NCBI GenBank assembly: GCA_905216215.1
Contig: CAJMSZ010000019.1
Location: 1 to 36,469, forward strand
Length of the DNA: 36,469 nt
Direction: 5' to 3'
Origin: an uncultured bacterium
Lineage (GTDB): Bacteria > Bacillota > Clostridia > Lachnospirales > Lachnospiraceae
The notes under the pieces were generated by a model that saw nothing but the letters and a program-made list of their open reading frames with translations, was not told the DNA's origin and searched no databases. Below, one piece after another: positions 24,639-33,173 of this stretch (its first letter is position 1; every line of letters begins with the position of its first letter). Position numbers and translations under genes: made by a program.

Positions 24639-24666
24639 TTGCATTCTTCTGCATTTTATGTATAAT
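24639..24666 (+). promoter_or_regulatory. Promoter of the polyamine operon
   Basis: TTGCAT (24639-24644), a 16-bp spacer and a perfect TATAAT (24661-24666) predict a start near 24673. GTAAT (24680-24684) and ATTAC (24704-24708) form a loose dyad in the leader, a possible operator for the XRE-cupin protein. Confidence 0.65.
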
Positions 24667-24726
24667 GTTTATTTGTCAGGTAATTATTGAAAAAAAGTAT
24701 AGTATTACAAAACTGGAGGTAACATT

Positions 24727-25260
24727 GTGGATATTGGTAAGAAGCTTAAGGAGTTGCGTTTACAGAATGATCTGACGCTAAGTGACCTTGCTTCAAGAAG
24801 TGAACTGACAAAAGGTTTTCTGTCGCAGGTAGAACGTAATCAGACTGCTCCAAGCATCGCGACACTGGAGGACATTCTGGAAGCACTTGGAACGAATTTA
24901 TCTGAATTTTTCCGGGAAGAGGAAGAAACACAGATTGTTTTTGGAGTACAGGATTTCTTTGAGGATAAACAGGATGATTACACCATAGAATGGGTGATAC
25001 CAAATGCGCAGAAGAATCAGATGGAGCCGATTCTGCTCACATTAGCTCCCCATAAAAGTAGTCAGGAAATGCTGGCTCATCAAGGGGAAGAATTCGGTTA
25101 TGTATTGAAGGGAAATGTGACGCTGGTGCGTGGCAATAAGAAGTATAAATTAAAGGCACAGGAAACCTTTTATATGGATGGAACAAAAAGCCATTATTTA
25201 TACAATCATGGCAGTAATGAAGCGAAAGTGTTGTGGGTTACAACACCGCCAATGTTTTAG
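24727..25260 (+). CDS. XRE-family regulator with cupin domain (PuuR-like)
   Basis: 177 residues: an N-terminal HTH_3 domain (about 4-58; LRLQNDLTLSDLASRSELTKGFLSQVERNQTAPS broken by the usual turn) and a C-terminal cupin (about 105-175; HQGEEFGYVLKG and YMDGTKSHYLYNHG). Start is GTG 24727, with GGAGG 7 bp upstream. Regulators of this build (PuuR and relatives) sense polyamines or related small molecules and control uptake or breakdown. It lies 17 bp before potA in one operon, so autoregulation and control of spermidine/putrescine uptake are likely. The precise ligand is inferred from context. Confidence 0.9.
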   Translation: MDIGKKLKELRLQNDLTLSDLASRSELTKGFLSQVERNQTAPSIATLEDILEALGTNLSEFFREEEETQIVFGVQDFFEDKQDDYTIEWVIPNAQKNQMEPILLTLAPHKSSQEMLAHQGEEFGYVLKGNVTLVRGNKKYKLKAQETFYMDGTKSHYLYNHGSNEAKVLWVTTPPMF

Positions 25261-25277
25261 GAAGGAGAAGGTGAGAG

Positions 25278-26855
25278 ATGGAGGAAAAGAAACTAATCGA
25301 GTTTCGTAATATTGTCAAGAACTTTGATGGACAGATTGTGTTAAAGGGCGTTAATCTGGATATCTACGAAAATGAATTTGTGACTCTGCTTGGTCCAAGC
25401 GGATGTGGGAAGACGACCCTGCTTCGTATTCTCGGTGGATTTTTGGATGCGGATGAAGGAAAAGTGATTTTTGATGGGGAGGAAATCAGTCAGAAACCGC
25501 CCTATGAGAGGGAGCTGAATACGGTCTTTCAGAAGTATGCATTGTTTCCACATCTGAGTGTATATGAAAATATTGCATTTGGCCTGAAAATCAAGAAGAT
25601 GAGTAAGGATATTATTGACCAGAAGGTTATGAAGATGTTAAAACTGATTGGTCTGGAAGGATATGAAGATAAGAATACCACGCTTCTTTCCGGGGGACAG
25701 CAGCAGAGAGTTGCCATTGCCCGTGCCCTGGTAAATGAACCTAAAGTACTCCTTTTGGATGAGCCCCTTGCAGCTCTGGATTTAAAGCTCCGTAAAGAAA
25801 TGCAGTACGAATTGAAACGGATTCAGCAGGAGGTAGGAATTACCTTTATTTTCGTAACCCATGACCAGGAAGAAGCACTTACCATGTCAGATAAAATTGT
25901 GGTTATGAAGAATGGTGAGATTTTACAGATTGGAACACCACAGGAAATTTACAATGAACCTGCAAACCGTTATGTTGCAAATTTCATTGGGGAAAGCAAT
26001 ATTTTACCAGGAACCATGCTGGAAGATTATAAAGTACGGTTTGATGATATTACCTTTGATTGTGTAGACTTCGGATTCAAAGAGAATGAGAAGGTAGATG
26101 TGGTAATCCGGCCGGAAGATATTGACATTGTAGATGTGAAAGATGGTAAAATGACCGGAGAAGTTTTAAGTGTACTTTTTAAAGGTGTTCACTATGAGAT
26201 TATCGTGGAGACGGTTCCAGGAACCAGTGTTACGGTAAATATGCGTGTGATTCACAACCAGGATGTAACCAGTAAGGACGGAAAAGAGAAAATCAGTGCT
26301 AACAATTTCTACGTGGATGTGGAAGATGTCAAAGATTTGGATGACAAAGAAATCATTGCGCGTTCCAATGCACAGGCGTGGGACCCGGTAAATGATGAGT
26401 ATATTTCCATTGCAAAAATTGAATATGATCTTTCCGAAGAAGAAGGACAGTATCCGGTTAAATTCTCTACATCCAACGGAACCAGTGTGGAACGTACCAT
26501 TTTTGTAGTCAACCAGCCGTTTGTTAAGAATGAAAAAGCAAACGAAGCAGTTATGGCATTCAATTTCGTTAAGACGGTCGATGAAATCCTGGAATCCCAG
26601 ACATTGGATACGGATTTGAAAACCTGGGCAAATGCACAGGGATGGAAACTCAGCAATGAAGAAGAAAGCGTAGATATTAGTGTGGATTATGATTTTGAAC
26701 CCGAAGAGGTGAAGGAAGGAATTTACAAGATTACTTTCTCGACAACAGGACGGGAATTTAAGATTCATACCACAGATTACACGGCAGAAGGTCAGGAGGT
26801 CGGACTGACATTTTTCCCGGAAGATATTCATGTTATGCCGAAGGTGATATATTAA
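25278..26855 (+). CDS. potA: Spermidine/putrescine ABC transporter ATP-binding protein, with inserted repeats
   Basis: 525 residues against the usual 350-380. The ATPase half is normal: GPSGCGKTT, FQKYALFPHLSVYENIAFGL, LSGGQQQRVAIARAL, LLLDEPLAALD and FVTHDQEEA. The TOBE region begins at about residue 275 (VIRPEDIDIV, then TGEVLSVLFKGVHYEI) but its last strands (VGLTFFPEDIHVMP) appear only at about 508-520. Between them lie some 180 extra residues holding two related units, starting at Asn364 (NAQAWDPVNDEY) and Asn452 (NAQGWKLSNEEE). Each leads to a DYD-, EG-Y and FST segment like bacterial Ig-like repeats. Ribosome site GGAGAAGG. The gene heads the transport genes, 1 bp from potB. Confidence 0.93.
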   Translation: MEEKKLIEFRNIVKNFDGQIVLKGVNLDIYENEFVTLLGPSGCGKTTLLRILGGFLDADEGKVIFDGEEISQKPPYERELNTVFQKYALFPHLSVYENIAFGLKIKKMSKDIIDQKVMKMLKLIGLEGYEDKNTTLLSGGQQQRVAIARALVNEPKVLLLDEPLAALDLKLRKEMQYELKRIQQEVGITFIFVTHDQEEALTMSDKIVVMKNGEILQIGTPQEIYNEPANRYVANFIGESNILPGTMLEDYKVRFDDITFDCVDFGFKENEKVDVVIRPEDIDIVDVKDGKMTGEVLSVLFKGVHYEIIVETVPGTSVTVNMRVIHNQDVTSKDGKEKISANNFYVDVEDVKDLDDKEIIARSNAQAWDPVNDEYISIAKIEYDLSEEEGQYPVKFSTSNGTSVERTIFVVNQPFVKNEKANEAVMAFNFVKTVDEILESQTLDTDLKTWANAQGWKLSNEEESVDISVDYDFEPEEVKEGIYKITFSTTGREFKIHTTDYTAEGQEVGLTFFPEDIHVMPKVIY

Positions 26856-26856
26856 G

Positions 26857-27693
26857 ATGAAGAAATTTTCGCAATTAGCAATCCCCTATATGATTTGGGC
26901 AGGGCTGATGCTGATTCTCCCCATGGCTCTGATTGCACTTTATTCGATTGTTGAGCCGGGAAACAGTATCATCTCCTTTTCCCTGACGCTGGAACATTAC
27001 GTCAAATTTTTCACCGACCCTGATTTTTTGATTATTCTTTGGCGTTCCCTTGTGATTGCACTGAAAACAACGGTTATCTGTCTGCTTCTCGGATATCCTG
27101 TGGCATATTTTATTGCAAGAAGCAGTGAGAAAATGCAGAATATTCTGGTTCTGTGCATTACGCTTCCAACATGGATTAATATGTTGGTCCGCACATATGC
27201 GTGGATTGGACTTTTGAGCGAAGGCGGTATGGTGCAGAGGTTCTTAAGTCTGCTTGGACTTGGAAATACAGAGCTTCTTTATACAGAAGGGGCAGTTCTG
27301 CTTGGAATGGTGTATAACTTTGTTCCGTTTATGATTCTGCAGATTAATACCTCTTTATGTAAAATGGATCACTCCCTTCTAGAAGCAAGTGCTGATTTGG
27401 GAGCCAATCCGGTACAGGCTTTTTTAAGAGTAACATTGCCACTTTCTCTTCCGGGTGTCATTAATGGAATTACCCTTGTCTTTCTGCCGGCAGTCAGTTC
27501 CTTCTTTATTCCGAAACTGCTTGGTGGCGGACAGTACTTCCTGATTGGAAACCTGATAGAAAACCAGTTCATTACAGTAGGAGAATGGAACTTCGGAAGT
27601 GCCATTTCCATGATTATGGCAGCGATTATGATGCTGCTGATGATGCTGGTACGGAAAGTAGAAGTACGAAACAGAGGCGGAAAGGAGGAGTAA
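26857..27693 (+). CDS. potB: Spermidine/putrescine ABC transporter permease PotB
   Basis: 278 residues with six predicted membrane helices and the binding-protein-dependent permease (EAA) loop at EASADLGANPVQAFLRVTLPLSLPG. The N-terminus (SQLAIPYMIWAGLMLILPMALIALYSI) and the WINMLVRTYAWIGLL segment are typical of PotB. One base separates it from potA, and the next permease starts 5 bp downstream, so subunits are made together. It forms the membrane channel with the PotC half of the fusion protein and is driven by PotA. Confidence 0.95.
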   Translation: MKKFSQLAIPYMIWAGLMLILPMALIALYSIVEPGNSIISFSLTLEHYVKFFTDPDFLIILWRSLVIALKTTVICLLLGYPVAYFIARSSEKMQNILVLCITLPTWINMLVRTYAWIGLLSEGGMVQRFLSLLGLGNTELLYTEGAVLLGMVYNFVPFMILQINTSLCKMDHSLLEASADLGANPVQAFLRVTLPLSLPGVINGITLVFLPAVSSFFIPKLLGGGQYFLIGNLIENQFITVGEWNFGSAISMIMAAIMMLLMMLVRKVEVRNRGGKEE

Positions 27694-27698
27694 TCAGT

Positions 27699-29591
27699 AT
27701 GAAGAAAAGAAAACGTACCTTTGGCTCGATTTTGATGATTTTAATGATTATCTTCTTTTATCTGCCAATTTTATACATGATTGTTTATTCCTTTAACGAT
27801 GGAAAATCCTTGACGGTATTTACCGGATTTTCCCTGCGCTGGTATAAGCACATGCTGGATTCCAGAGATATGATGGAAGCACTTTATACCACCTTTGGCG
27901 TGGCAATTCTGGCAACCGTTATTTCCACCATTGTGGGAACGATTACAGCTATTGGTCTTAGTAAGTCAAAAAAAGTAATCCGTGACTTGATGGACCAGAT
28001 TAATAATCTGCCAATGATGAATCCGGAAATTGTAACGGCTATTGGATTTATGCTTTTGTTTATTACGTTCCATGTGGAAAAAGGGTATGCCACTATGCTT
28101 CTTGCTCATATTGCTTTTTGTATTCCATACGTCATGTTGTCTGTCATGCCGAAAATCCGTTCTCTGGATAAGAATCTGGCAGATGCTGCCATGGATTTGG
28201 GAGCAACTCCCTGGCAGGCACTTACGAAGGTAATTGTACCGCAGATAACACCCGGAATTATTTCCGGTGCTTTGATTGCATTTACCATGTCAGTAGATGA
28301 TTTTATCATTTCTTATTTTGTAACCGGACGAGGAGTAAAGAACTTAAGTATCATGGTCTACACCATGAGCAAGCGTGTCAATCCAAGTATCAACGCTATT
28401 TCCACTCTGGTGGTGGTTATTATTACGATTGCACTTGTTCTGTTGAATGTGATACCGATGTTTGTGAAGAAGAAAGAGGTTCTTCAGGGAAATCGCGGAC
28501 GTAAGGTTCTGATTCCTGCGGTAGCAACGTTTGTAATGATATTGATTGTGAGTGGTCTGTTCTATTATAGAGGTGAAAACAGTACACGGTCATTTGAAGG
28601 ACAGACCTTGCATCTTTATAACTGGGGGGAATACACAGGAGAAAATATTATCGGTGATTTTGAAGAGGCTACAGGGGCCACTGTGGTTATGGAAAATTTT
28701 GATTCCAATGAACAGATGTATATCAAAGTTGCAAATGGAGAGTCCTATGATATTCTTGTTCCAAGTGATTATATGATACAGCGTCTGATTGAGGAAGATT
28801 ATTTGCAGAAACTGGATCCGTCCAAGCTTGATTGCATGGACAAGCTGGTTGATGAGGTCAGAGGACTTCCTTATGATCCGGGTAACGAATATTCGGTGCC
28901 TTACTTCTGGGGAACAGTAGGAATTGTTTATGATAAGACTAAGGTAGACCTTGCGGATCTGGAAAAGGAAGGATACAATATCTTCCTGGATGAAAAGTAT
29001 AAAGGAGATATTTATCTGTATGATTCGGAGCGGGATTCCTTTATGATGGCATTAAAGGCACTGGGATATTCTATGAATACGGAAAACGAATCGGAGATTC
29101 AGGAAGCTTATGACTGGCTGGTACAGTGTGTGCAGACCATGAAGCCGGAAATCGTAACGGATGAGATTATTGACAATATGGCACAGGGCAGGAAAGCATT
29201 GGGACTGATTTATTCAGGAGATGCAGCCTATGTTATGAGCGAGAATGAAGATATGGGATTCTATTTGCCGGAAGAAGGGACCAATCTCTGGTCGGATGCC
29301 ATGGTGATTCCGAAGAATGCGAAGAATCCGGAACTGGCTCATGCATTTATCAATTTCGCATCAGATTATGAAGGCGCATATGATAATTCCAGTTATGTGG
29401 GTTACACTTCTTCGAACAAAGAAGTTATGGAAGAACTCTACGGTGAGGGAGGAGAATACGAAGGAATCGACGCTTATATGCCGAGAGTCGGATATGAGAA
29501 AGATGAGGTCTTTGTGTACAATGAAGAAACCAAAAAGATAATCAGTAACCTGTGGAGCAAGGTGAAAATAGCAGCAAGTAATGCAAAATAG
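27699..29591 (+). CDS. potC: PotC permease fused to PotD polyamine-binding protein
   Basis: About 630 residues. Residues 1-265 are a PotC permease (six helices; EAA loop DAAMDLGATPWQALTKVIVPQITPG). A further helix (about 272-288, VLIPAVATFVMILIVSGLFYY) leads to a PotD-type binding domain (about 300-630): LYNWGEYTGENII, YDILVPSDYMIQRL, VPYFWGTVGIVYD, then LGLIYSGDAAYVM and GTNLWSDAMVIPKNA. The fusion tethers the receptor to the outer face of the channel in place of a lipoprotein anchor. AGGAGGAG supports ATG 27699; the frame is open upstream to 27585 but only inside potB. Fused PotCD proteins are known in several Firmicutes. Confidence 0.94.
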   Translation: MKKRKRTFGSILMILMIIFFYLPILYMIVYSFNDGKSLTVFTGFSLRWYKHMLDSRDMMEALYTTFGVAILATVISTIVGTITAIGLSKSKKVIRDLMDQINNLPMMNPEIVTAIGFMLLFITFHVEKGYATMLLAHIAFCIPYVMLSVMPKIRSLDKNLADAAMDLGATPWQALTKVIVPQITPGIISGALIAFTMSVDDFIISYFVTGRGVKNLSIMVYTMSKRVNPSINAISTLVVVIITIALVLLNVIPMFVKKKEVLQGNRGRKVLIPAVATFVMILIVSGLFYYRGENSTRSFEGQTLHLYNWGEYTGENIIGDFEEATGATVVMENFDSNEQMYIKVANGESYDILVPSDYMIQRLIEEDYLQKLDPSKLDCMDKLVDEVRGLPYDPGNEYSVPYFWGTVGIVYDKTKVDLADLEKEGYNIFLDEKYKGDIYLYDSERDSFMMALKALGYSMNTENESEIQEAYDWLVQCVQTMKPEIVTDEIIDNMAQGRKALGLIYSGDAAYVMSENEDMGFYLPEEGTNLWSDAMVIPKNAKNPELAHAFINFASDYEGAYDNSSYVGYTSSNKEVMEELYGEGGEYEGIDAYMPRVGYEKDEVFVYNEETKKIISNLWSKVKIAASNAK

Positions 29592-29605
29592 TAATGTTTT
29601 ATAGT

Positions 29606-29664
29606 AGATAAGTCGTATCTCGTCACAGTCTGTCAGACGAATGAGGATGCGACTTATCTTTTTT
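29606..29664 (+). terminator. Intrinsic terminator of the polyamine operon
   Basis: AGATAAGTCG (29606-29615) pairs perfectly with CGACTTATCT (29650-29659), with further partial pairing inside (CTG/CAG), followed by six T. Confidence 0.88.
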
Positions 29665-29696
29665 ACTGAAAATTTGTCACCAAAACGGGAAAAATA

Positions 29697-29705
29697 TGGT
29701 ACAAT
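29697..29705 (+). promoter_or_regulatory. Extended -10 promoter for the GAF-GGDEF gene
   Basis: TG-G-TACAAT (29697-29705). The nearest -35-like hexamer, TTGTCA (29674-29679), is 20 bp away, too far for ideal spacing, so the TG extension probably matters. Confidence 0.55.
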
Positions 29706-29743
29706 TATAAGCAGATATAAAAATATGTAGAAGAGGTTTATTT

Positions 29744-30772
29744 ATGGAACGGGATAATGCGAAGGTACTGAACAGTCATACGATAGAGAAAGAACTGGAG
29801 ATACAGTCAACACTGCTGGACTGCGTGCGAACTCTTTCTGAGATAGAGGATACGCAGCTTGCCATAGATTCTTTTCTGGAGATTCTTGCAGAATATTATA
29901 AAGCAGATCGTGCGTATATTTTTGAATTTTCGAATGATAATCAGAAGATGGATAATACATATGAGTGGTGCAGAGAAGGTGTGGTTCCGGCCATGGACAT
30001 CCTTCAGAATCTGGATATTCATCTGCTTGATCTGTGGATGGACAAGTTTATGCAGGGGGGAGCATTCTATCTGTCTTCACTGGAGCATCAGTATGCGAAG
30101 GAGTCAGATGAATATCGCATTCTGCATGAGCAGGATATAGAGAGTCTGATTGCAGCACCGCTCATGAAGAACAAAGATATTGTAGGGTTTGTTGGAGTGG
30201 ACAATCCTACGATAAATATTGACTCCAAGGTGCTCATTGTGTCAATTACCTCTTTTATTTATAATGATATCAGACGAAGAAAGAATATGGAAATGCTCAG
30301 AAAGCTGAGTTATTATGATTCTCTGACAAATGCCTACAATCGAAATGCATATTTCGGTGAACTGGAGAGACTGGAAGAAGAGGGGACAGGTACACTGGGA
30401 ATTGTTTATGCCGATGTGAATGGGTTGAAACGGGTGAACGATACCATGGGACATAAAGCAGGTGACCATTTGATTGTCAGTGTTGCAGACAAGTTATTCC
30501 AATGTTTGCCGGGTGGGGAAGTATACAGAGTCGGTGGGGATGAATTTATTGTGTTTTGCAAGAATTTACCCAAAGAGCAGTTTGAAACCATGGTTGATAA
30601 TCTGCAAAGAAGCTGGGATGAAGAAAGCTCGGCTGCTGTGGGTGTTGTCTGGACAGACAGAACAGAAGAGATTGAAAGCAAAGTTTCTGCTGCAGAGAAG
30701 AAGATGTATATTGGAAAACGCAAATTCTATGAAAGAAGAGGGATGGAGCGCAGGAGCGATTCCAGACGGTAA
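29744..30772 (+). CDS. GAF-GGDEF diguanylate cyclase
   Basis: 342 residues: a GAF domain (about 15-175; ADRAYIFEF and NTYEWCREGV) and a GGDEF domain (about 190-335) with YYDSLTNAYNRNAYF, the intact active motif GGDEF at 264-268 and the metal-binding VYADVNGLKRVND. It makes cyclic di-GMP from two GTP in the cytoplasm, gated by the GAF ligand. No RxxD inhibitory site lies five residues before GGDEF, so product feedback by that route is absent. The GAF belongs to the same subtype as the hybrid kinase at 296, implying a shared kind of signal. Start ATG 29744 follows AGAAGAGG. Monocistronic between two terminators. Confidence 0.93.
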   Translation: MERDNAKVLNSHTIEKELEIQSTLLDCVRTLSEIEDTQLAIDSFLEILAEYYKADRAYIFEFSNDNQKMDNTYEWCREGVVPAMDILQNLDIHLLDLWMDKFMQGGAFYLSSLEHQYAKESDEYRILHEQDIESLIAAPLMKNKDIVGFVGVDNPTINIDSKVLIVSITSFIYNDIRRRKNMEMLRKLSYYDSLTNAYNRNAYFGELERLEEEGTGTLGIVYADVNGLKRVNDTMGHKAGDHLIVSVADKLFQCLPGGEVYRVGGDEFIVFCKNLPKEQFETMVDNLQRSWDEESSAAVGVVWTDRTEEIESKVSAAEKKMYIGKRKFYERRGMERRSDSRR

Positions 30773-30797
30773 AATAGAGAAGGTATGTATTGCAGAT

Positions 30798-30821
30798 AAA
30801 AAGGTCCGAGGGGCCTTTTTT
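30798..30821 (+). terminator. Intrinsic terminator after the GAF-GGDEF gene
   Basis: AAAAAGG-T-CC pairs with GG-G-CCTTTTT around a small loop (one T-G pair), ending in a T-run. Confidence 0.8.
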
Positions 30822-30849
30822 GCGTTAGAGACAAAGCAAGCTTCCCTTG

Positions 30850-30878
30850 TTGACAAATTTTGGTCTTAAGCATAAAAT
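30850..30878 (+). promoter_or_regulatory. Promoter of epsC-mntP
   Basis: Perfect TTGACA (30850-30855), a 17-bp spacer and TAAAAT (30873-30878). No T-box or riboswitch-like leader fits in the 40 bases before the gene. Confidence 0.75.
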
Positions 30879-30928
30879 AAATATACTTTGCAAAATGTGT
30901 TAAGACAGCAAATGAGGGAGGAATGAAA

Positions 30929-31897
30929 ATGAGCAGAATTGAACAGGAAATACATGGGATTATAGACAGCCTGACAATAGATTACGATAAAGACAGACCG
31001 ATTGACAAGATGAATAATCTGGGCAATCAGCCCGATAAAGAAAAGATTACGGATATTATTGATAAGCTTTTCAAAATTATGTATCCCGGATATTTTCGAG
31101 ATCGTGCACATAAAGTCTATGATATGCGTAATTATACGACTATGCTTATTGAGGATGTAATGTATCGCCTGAATCAGCAGATTAAGACAGCACTCTGGTT
31201 CAGCCCTGAAAACGAGAAGTTTGATGTTTCATTTTTGGAAGCAGAGGCAGAACGGCTCTCTATTGCTTTTTTTAAAAAAATCCCGGAAATCAGAGCTTAC
31301 TTGGATACGGATTTGCAGGCGGCATATGATGGAGACCCGGCAGCTTATTATAAGGATGAAATCATTTTGGCTTATCCGGGCTTTTATGCAATTACAGTAA
31401 ACAGAATTGCCCATGAACTATTTTGCCTGGGAGTGCCGATGATTCCAAGAATTATGACAGAACATGCACATAGTATTACGGGAATTGATATTCATCCGGG
31501 TGCAACCATTGGGAAATATTTCTTTATTGATCATGGCACGGGTATTGTTATTGGTGAGACAACGGAGATTGGTGAACATGTGAAGATATATCAGGGCGTT
31601 ACTTTAGGCGCATTGTCGACCAGGGGTGGTCAGAGCCTTCGCGGAGTCAAGCGACACCCCAAATTAGAGGATAATGTGACGATTTATGCAGGTGCGTCTA
31701 TTTTGGGCGGCAATACAGTAATTGGAGAAGGTGCGGTGATTGGAAGTAATGTATTTATCACCAATTCAGTTGAACCAGGAGCACGTGTAAGTATCAAAAA
31801 TCAGGAATTGCATATTAAAAAAGGTCAGAAGTCCGTGGTGGAGAAATGCAATCTGGAGCAGGAAGAACCATGGGAAACGAATGAAGGAAAGGCCTAA
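30929..31897 (+). CDS. epsC: Serine O-acetyltransferase (EpsC type)
   Basis: About 322 residues. A helical N-terminal half (about 1-165) precedes a left-handed beta-helix of hexapeptide repeats (about 185-290): TGIDIHPGATIGKYFFIDHGTGIVIGETTEIGEHVKIY, interrupted here only for citation, then GVTLGA and GVKRHPKLEDNVTIYAGASILGG. The DHGTG segment carries the catalytic Asp-His pair. The enzyme acetylates serine with acetyl-CoA, the first step of cysteine synthesis. The long N-terminal domain separates this EpsC class from enterobacterial CysE. GGGAGG (30916-30921) is 7 bp before ATG 30929, but only 1 bp before ATG 30923. No cysK is adjacent. It is co-transcribed with mntP 26 bp downstream. Confidence 0.92.
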   Translation: MSRIEQEIHGIIDSLTIDYDKDRPIDKMNNLGNQPDKEKITDIIDKLFKIMYPGYFRDRAHKVYDMRNYTTMLIEDVMYRLNQQIKTALWFSPENEKFDVSFLEAEAERLSIAFFKKIPEIRAYLDTDLQAAYDGDPAAYYKDEIILAYPGFYAITVNRIAHELFCLGVPMIPRIMTEHAHSITGIDIHPGATIGKYFFIDHGTGIVIGETTEIGEHVKIYQGVTLGALSTRGGQSLRGVKRHPKLEDNVTIYAGASILGGNTVIGEGAVIGSNVFITNSVEPGARVSIKNQELHIKKGQKSVVEKCNLEQEEPWETNEGKA

Positions 31898-31923
31898 ATC
31901 ACAGGAAAGACGAAGGAAAAGAA

Positions 31924-32484
31924 ATGGGATTAGCAGAACTGTTTATTTTGGCGGCAGGATTATCTATGGATGCATTTGCGGTATCCATATGTAAAGGCTT
32001 GTCATTGGGAAAAATCAAAGTAAAACATATGTGTATCACCGGGTTGTGGTTTGGGGGATTTCAGGCTCTGATGCCATTAATCGGATATTTTCTGGGAAGC
32101 TTCTTCGCAGACAAGATTACAAAATATGACCACTGGATAGCATTTGTACTGCTTGTGATTATTGGAGCCAATATGGTGAAGGAGGCATTTGGAGAAGAAG
32201 AGAAAGTTGATGCTTCGCTTAAATTTATGGATATGCTGATTCTTGCGGTTGCAACAAGTATTGACGCTCTGGCGGTGGGGGTAACGTTTGCATTTATGCA
32301 GGTATCCATTATTCCGGCGGTCTCTTTTATCGGAGTGGTTACTTTCGTCTGTTCTGCAGCAGGAATTAAGATTGGAAGTATTTTCGGAACAAAGTATCAA
32401 TCGAAGGCAGAACTTTTTGGAGGATTGGTTCTGATTGGAATTGGAATAAAAATTCTGCTGGAAGGTGTCGGGATATTGGGATAA
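31924..32484 (+). CDS. mntP: Manganese exporter MntP
   Basis: 186 residues, six predicted membrane helices in two repeated halves, each with the conserved acidic motif: SMDAFAVSICKGL (Asp16) and SIDALAVGVTFAF (Asp114). These Asp residues are needed for Mn2+ efflux in the MntP (DUF204) family. AAGGAAAAG precedes ATG 31924. The 26-bp distance to epsC puts it in that operon. No yybP-ykoY Mn riboswitch is seen in front, so it may not be under the usual Mn control here. Confidence 0.95.
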   Translation: MGLAELFILAAGLSMDAFAVSICKGLSLGKIKVKHMCITGLWFGGFQALMPLIGYFLGSFFADKITKYDHWIAFVLLVIIGANMVKEAFGEEEKVDASLKFMDMLILAVATSIDALAVGVTFAFMQVSIIPAVSFIGVVTFVCSAAGIKIGSIFGTKYQSKAELFGGLVLIGIGIKILLEGVGILG

Positions 32485-32523
32485 CGTAATTTACTTCAGG
32501 AGAACGCATTACAGATTTGTGCC

Positions 32524-32552
32524 TTGAAACTATTATTAGCGAGTGCTATAAT
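32524..32552 (+). promoter_or_regulatory. Strong promoter of the V4R/GGDEF pair
   Basis: TTGAAA (32524-32529), a 17-bp spacer with TG before the -10, and a perfect TATAAT (32547-32552). Transcription from about 32559 excludes any translation start near 32517. Confidence 0.8.
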
Positions 32553-32606
32553 TATAGTAGTTGTAGAAAATGTGCTACAGTATGCAGCACAAGCGGGAGG
32601 CTGCAA

Positions 32607-33146
32607 ATGAAAAATAATATTTTTTTAGAAAATACACCGAAATTTACTTTCGAGGATTATATGTCTTTCAATCAGGAATCGCGTGGAAATATGGGGGATA
32701 TGCTCCCGGTTCAGGTATACCGTCTGTTGGAATATTCACTGAGAGAAGAACTGATAGAGCGGTTTGGGGTGGACAGGCAGATTGAAATTTTTCGAAATGC
32801 AGGATATCGGGCCGGCCTCTATTTCGCAAATCATTTACTGGATTTAACACTTCCATTGAATCAGTTTGTTGCACAGTTACAGCAGCGTATGGAAGAGATG
32901 AAGATAGGAGTATTAAGGTTGGAGCAAATGGATGAAGCATCGGGTAAGTTCGTACTTACTATCGCAGAGGATGCGGATTGCTCAGGGCTTCCGGTATTGG
33001 GACAGACCATGTGTAATTACGATGAAGGATTTATTGCAGGAATCTTGATGGCTTATACAGGAAAACAATATACGGTAGTGGAAATAGATTGTTGGTCAAC
33101 TGGAGACAGAGTGTGCAGATTTTCTGCAGAAGTGAAGCAGGAATAG
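32607..33146 (+). CDS. V4R (4-vinyl reductase) domain sensor protein
   Basis: 179 residues made up largely of one V4R domain: YRLLEYSLREELIERFG, AGYRAGLYFAN, then the Cys-rich core CSGLP, MCNYDEGFIAGIL, VEIDCWSTGDRVCRF. Cys125, Cys136, Cys162 and Cys170 fit the conserved metal or ligand-binding Cys of this domain, which senses small hydrophobic molecules or binds metal. It has no output domain; the GGDEF gene starts 27 bp later and is the obvious partner. GGGAGG is 6 bp before ATG 32607; the frame is open back to 32517, but the promoter lies inside that stretch. Confidence 0.88.
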   Translation: MKNNIFLENTPKFTFEDYMSFNQESRGNMGDMLPVQVYRLLEYSLREELIERFGVDRQIEIFRNAGYRAGLYFANHLLDLTLPLNQFVAQLQQRMEEMKIGVLRLEQMDEASGKFVLTIAEDADCSGLPVLGQTMCNYDEGFIAGILMAYTGKQYTVVEIDCWSTGDRVCRFSAEVKQE

Positions 33147-33173
33147 AAGGTAAGGGGTGGAATCATATCATAT

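Noticed and set aside
26166..26831. Minus-strand open frame of 221 codons opposite potA
   Set aside because: It is antisense to a clearly coding, conserved gene, with odd composition and no ribosome site; a shadow frame.
27585..27698. Longer PotC beginning inside potB
   Set aside because: It overlaps the end of potB; AGGAGGAG before ATG 27699 and the normal PotC N-terminus decide the start.
32517..32606. Thirty-residue Cys-rich N-terminal extension of the V4R protein
   Set aside because: The promoter (TTGAAA-17-TATAAT) lies inside it; GGGAGG supports ATG 32607.
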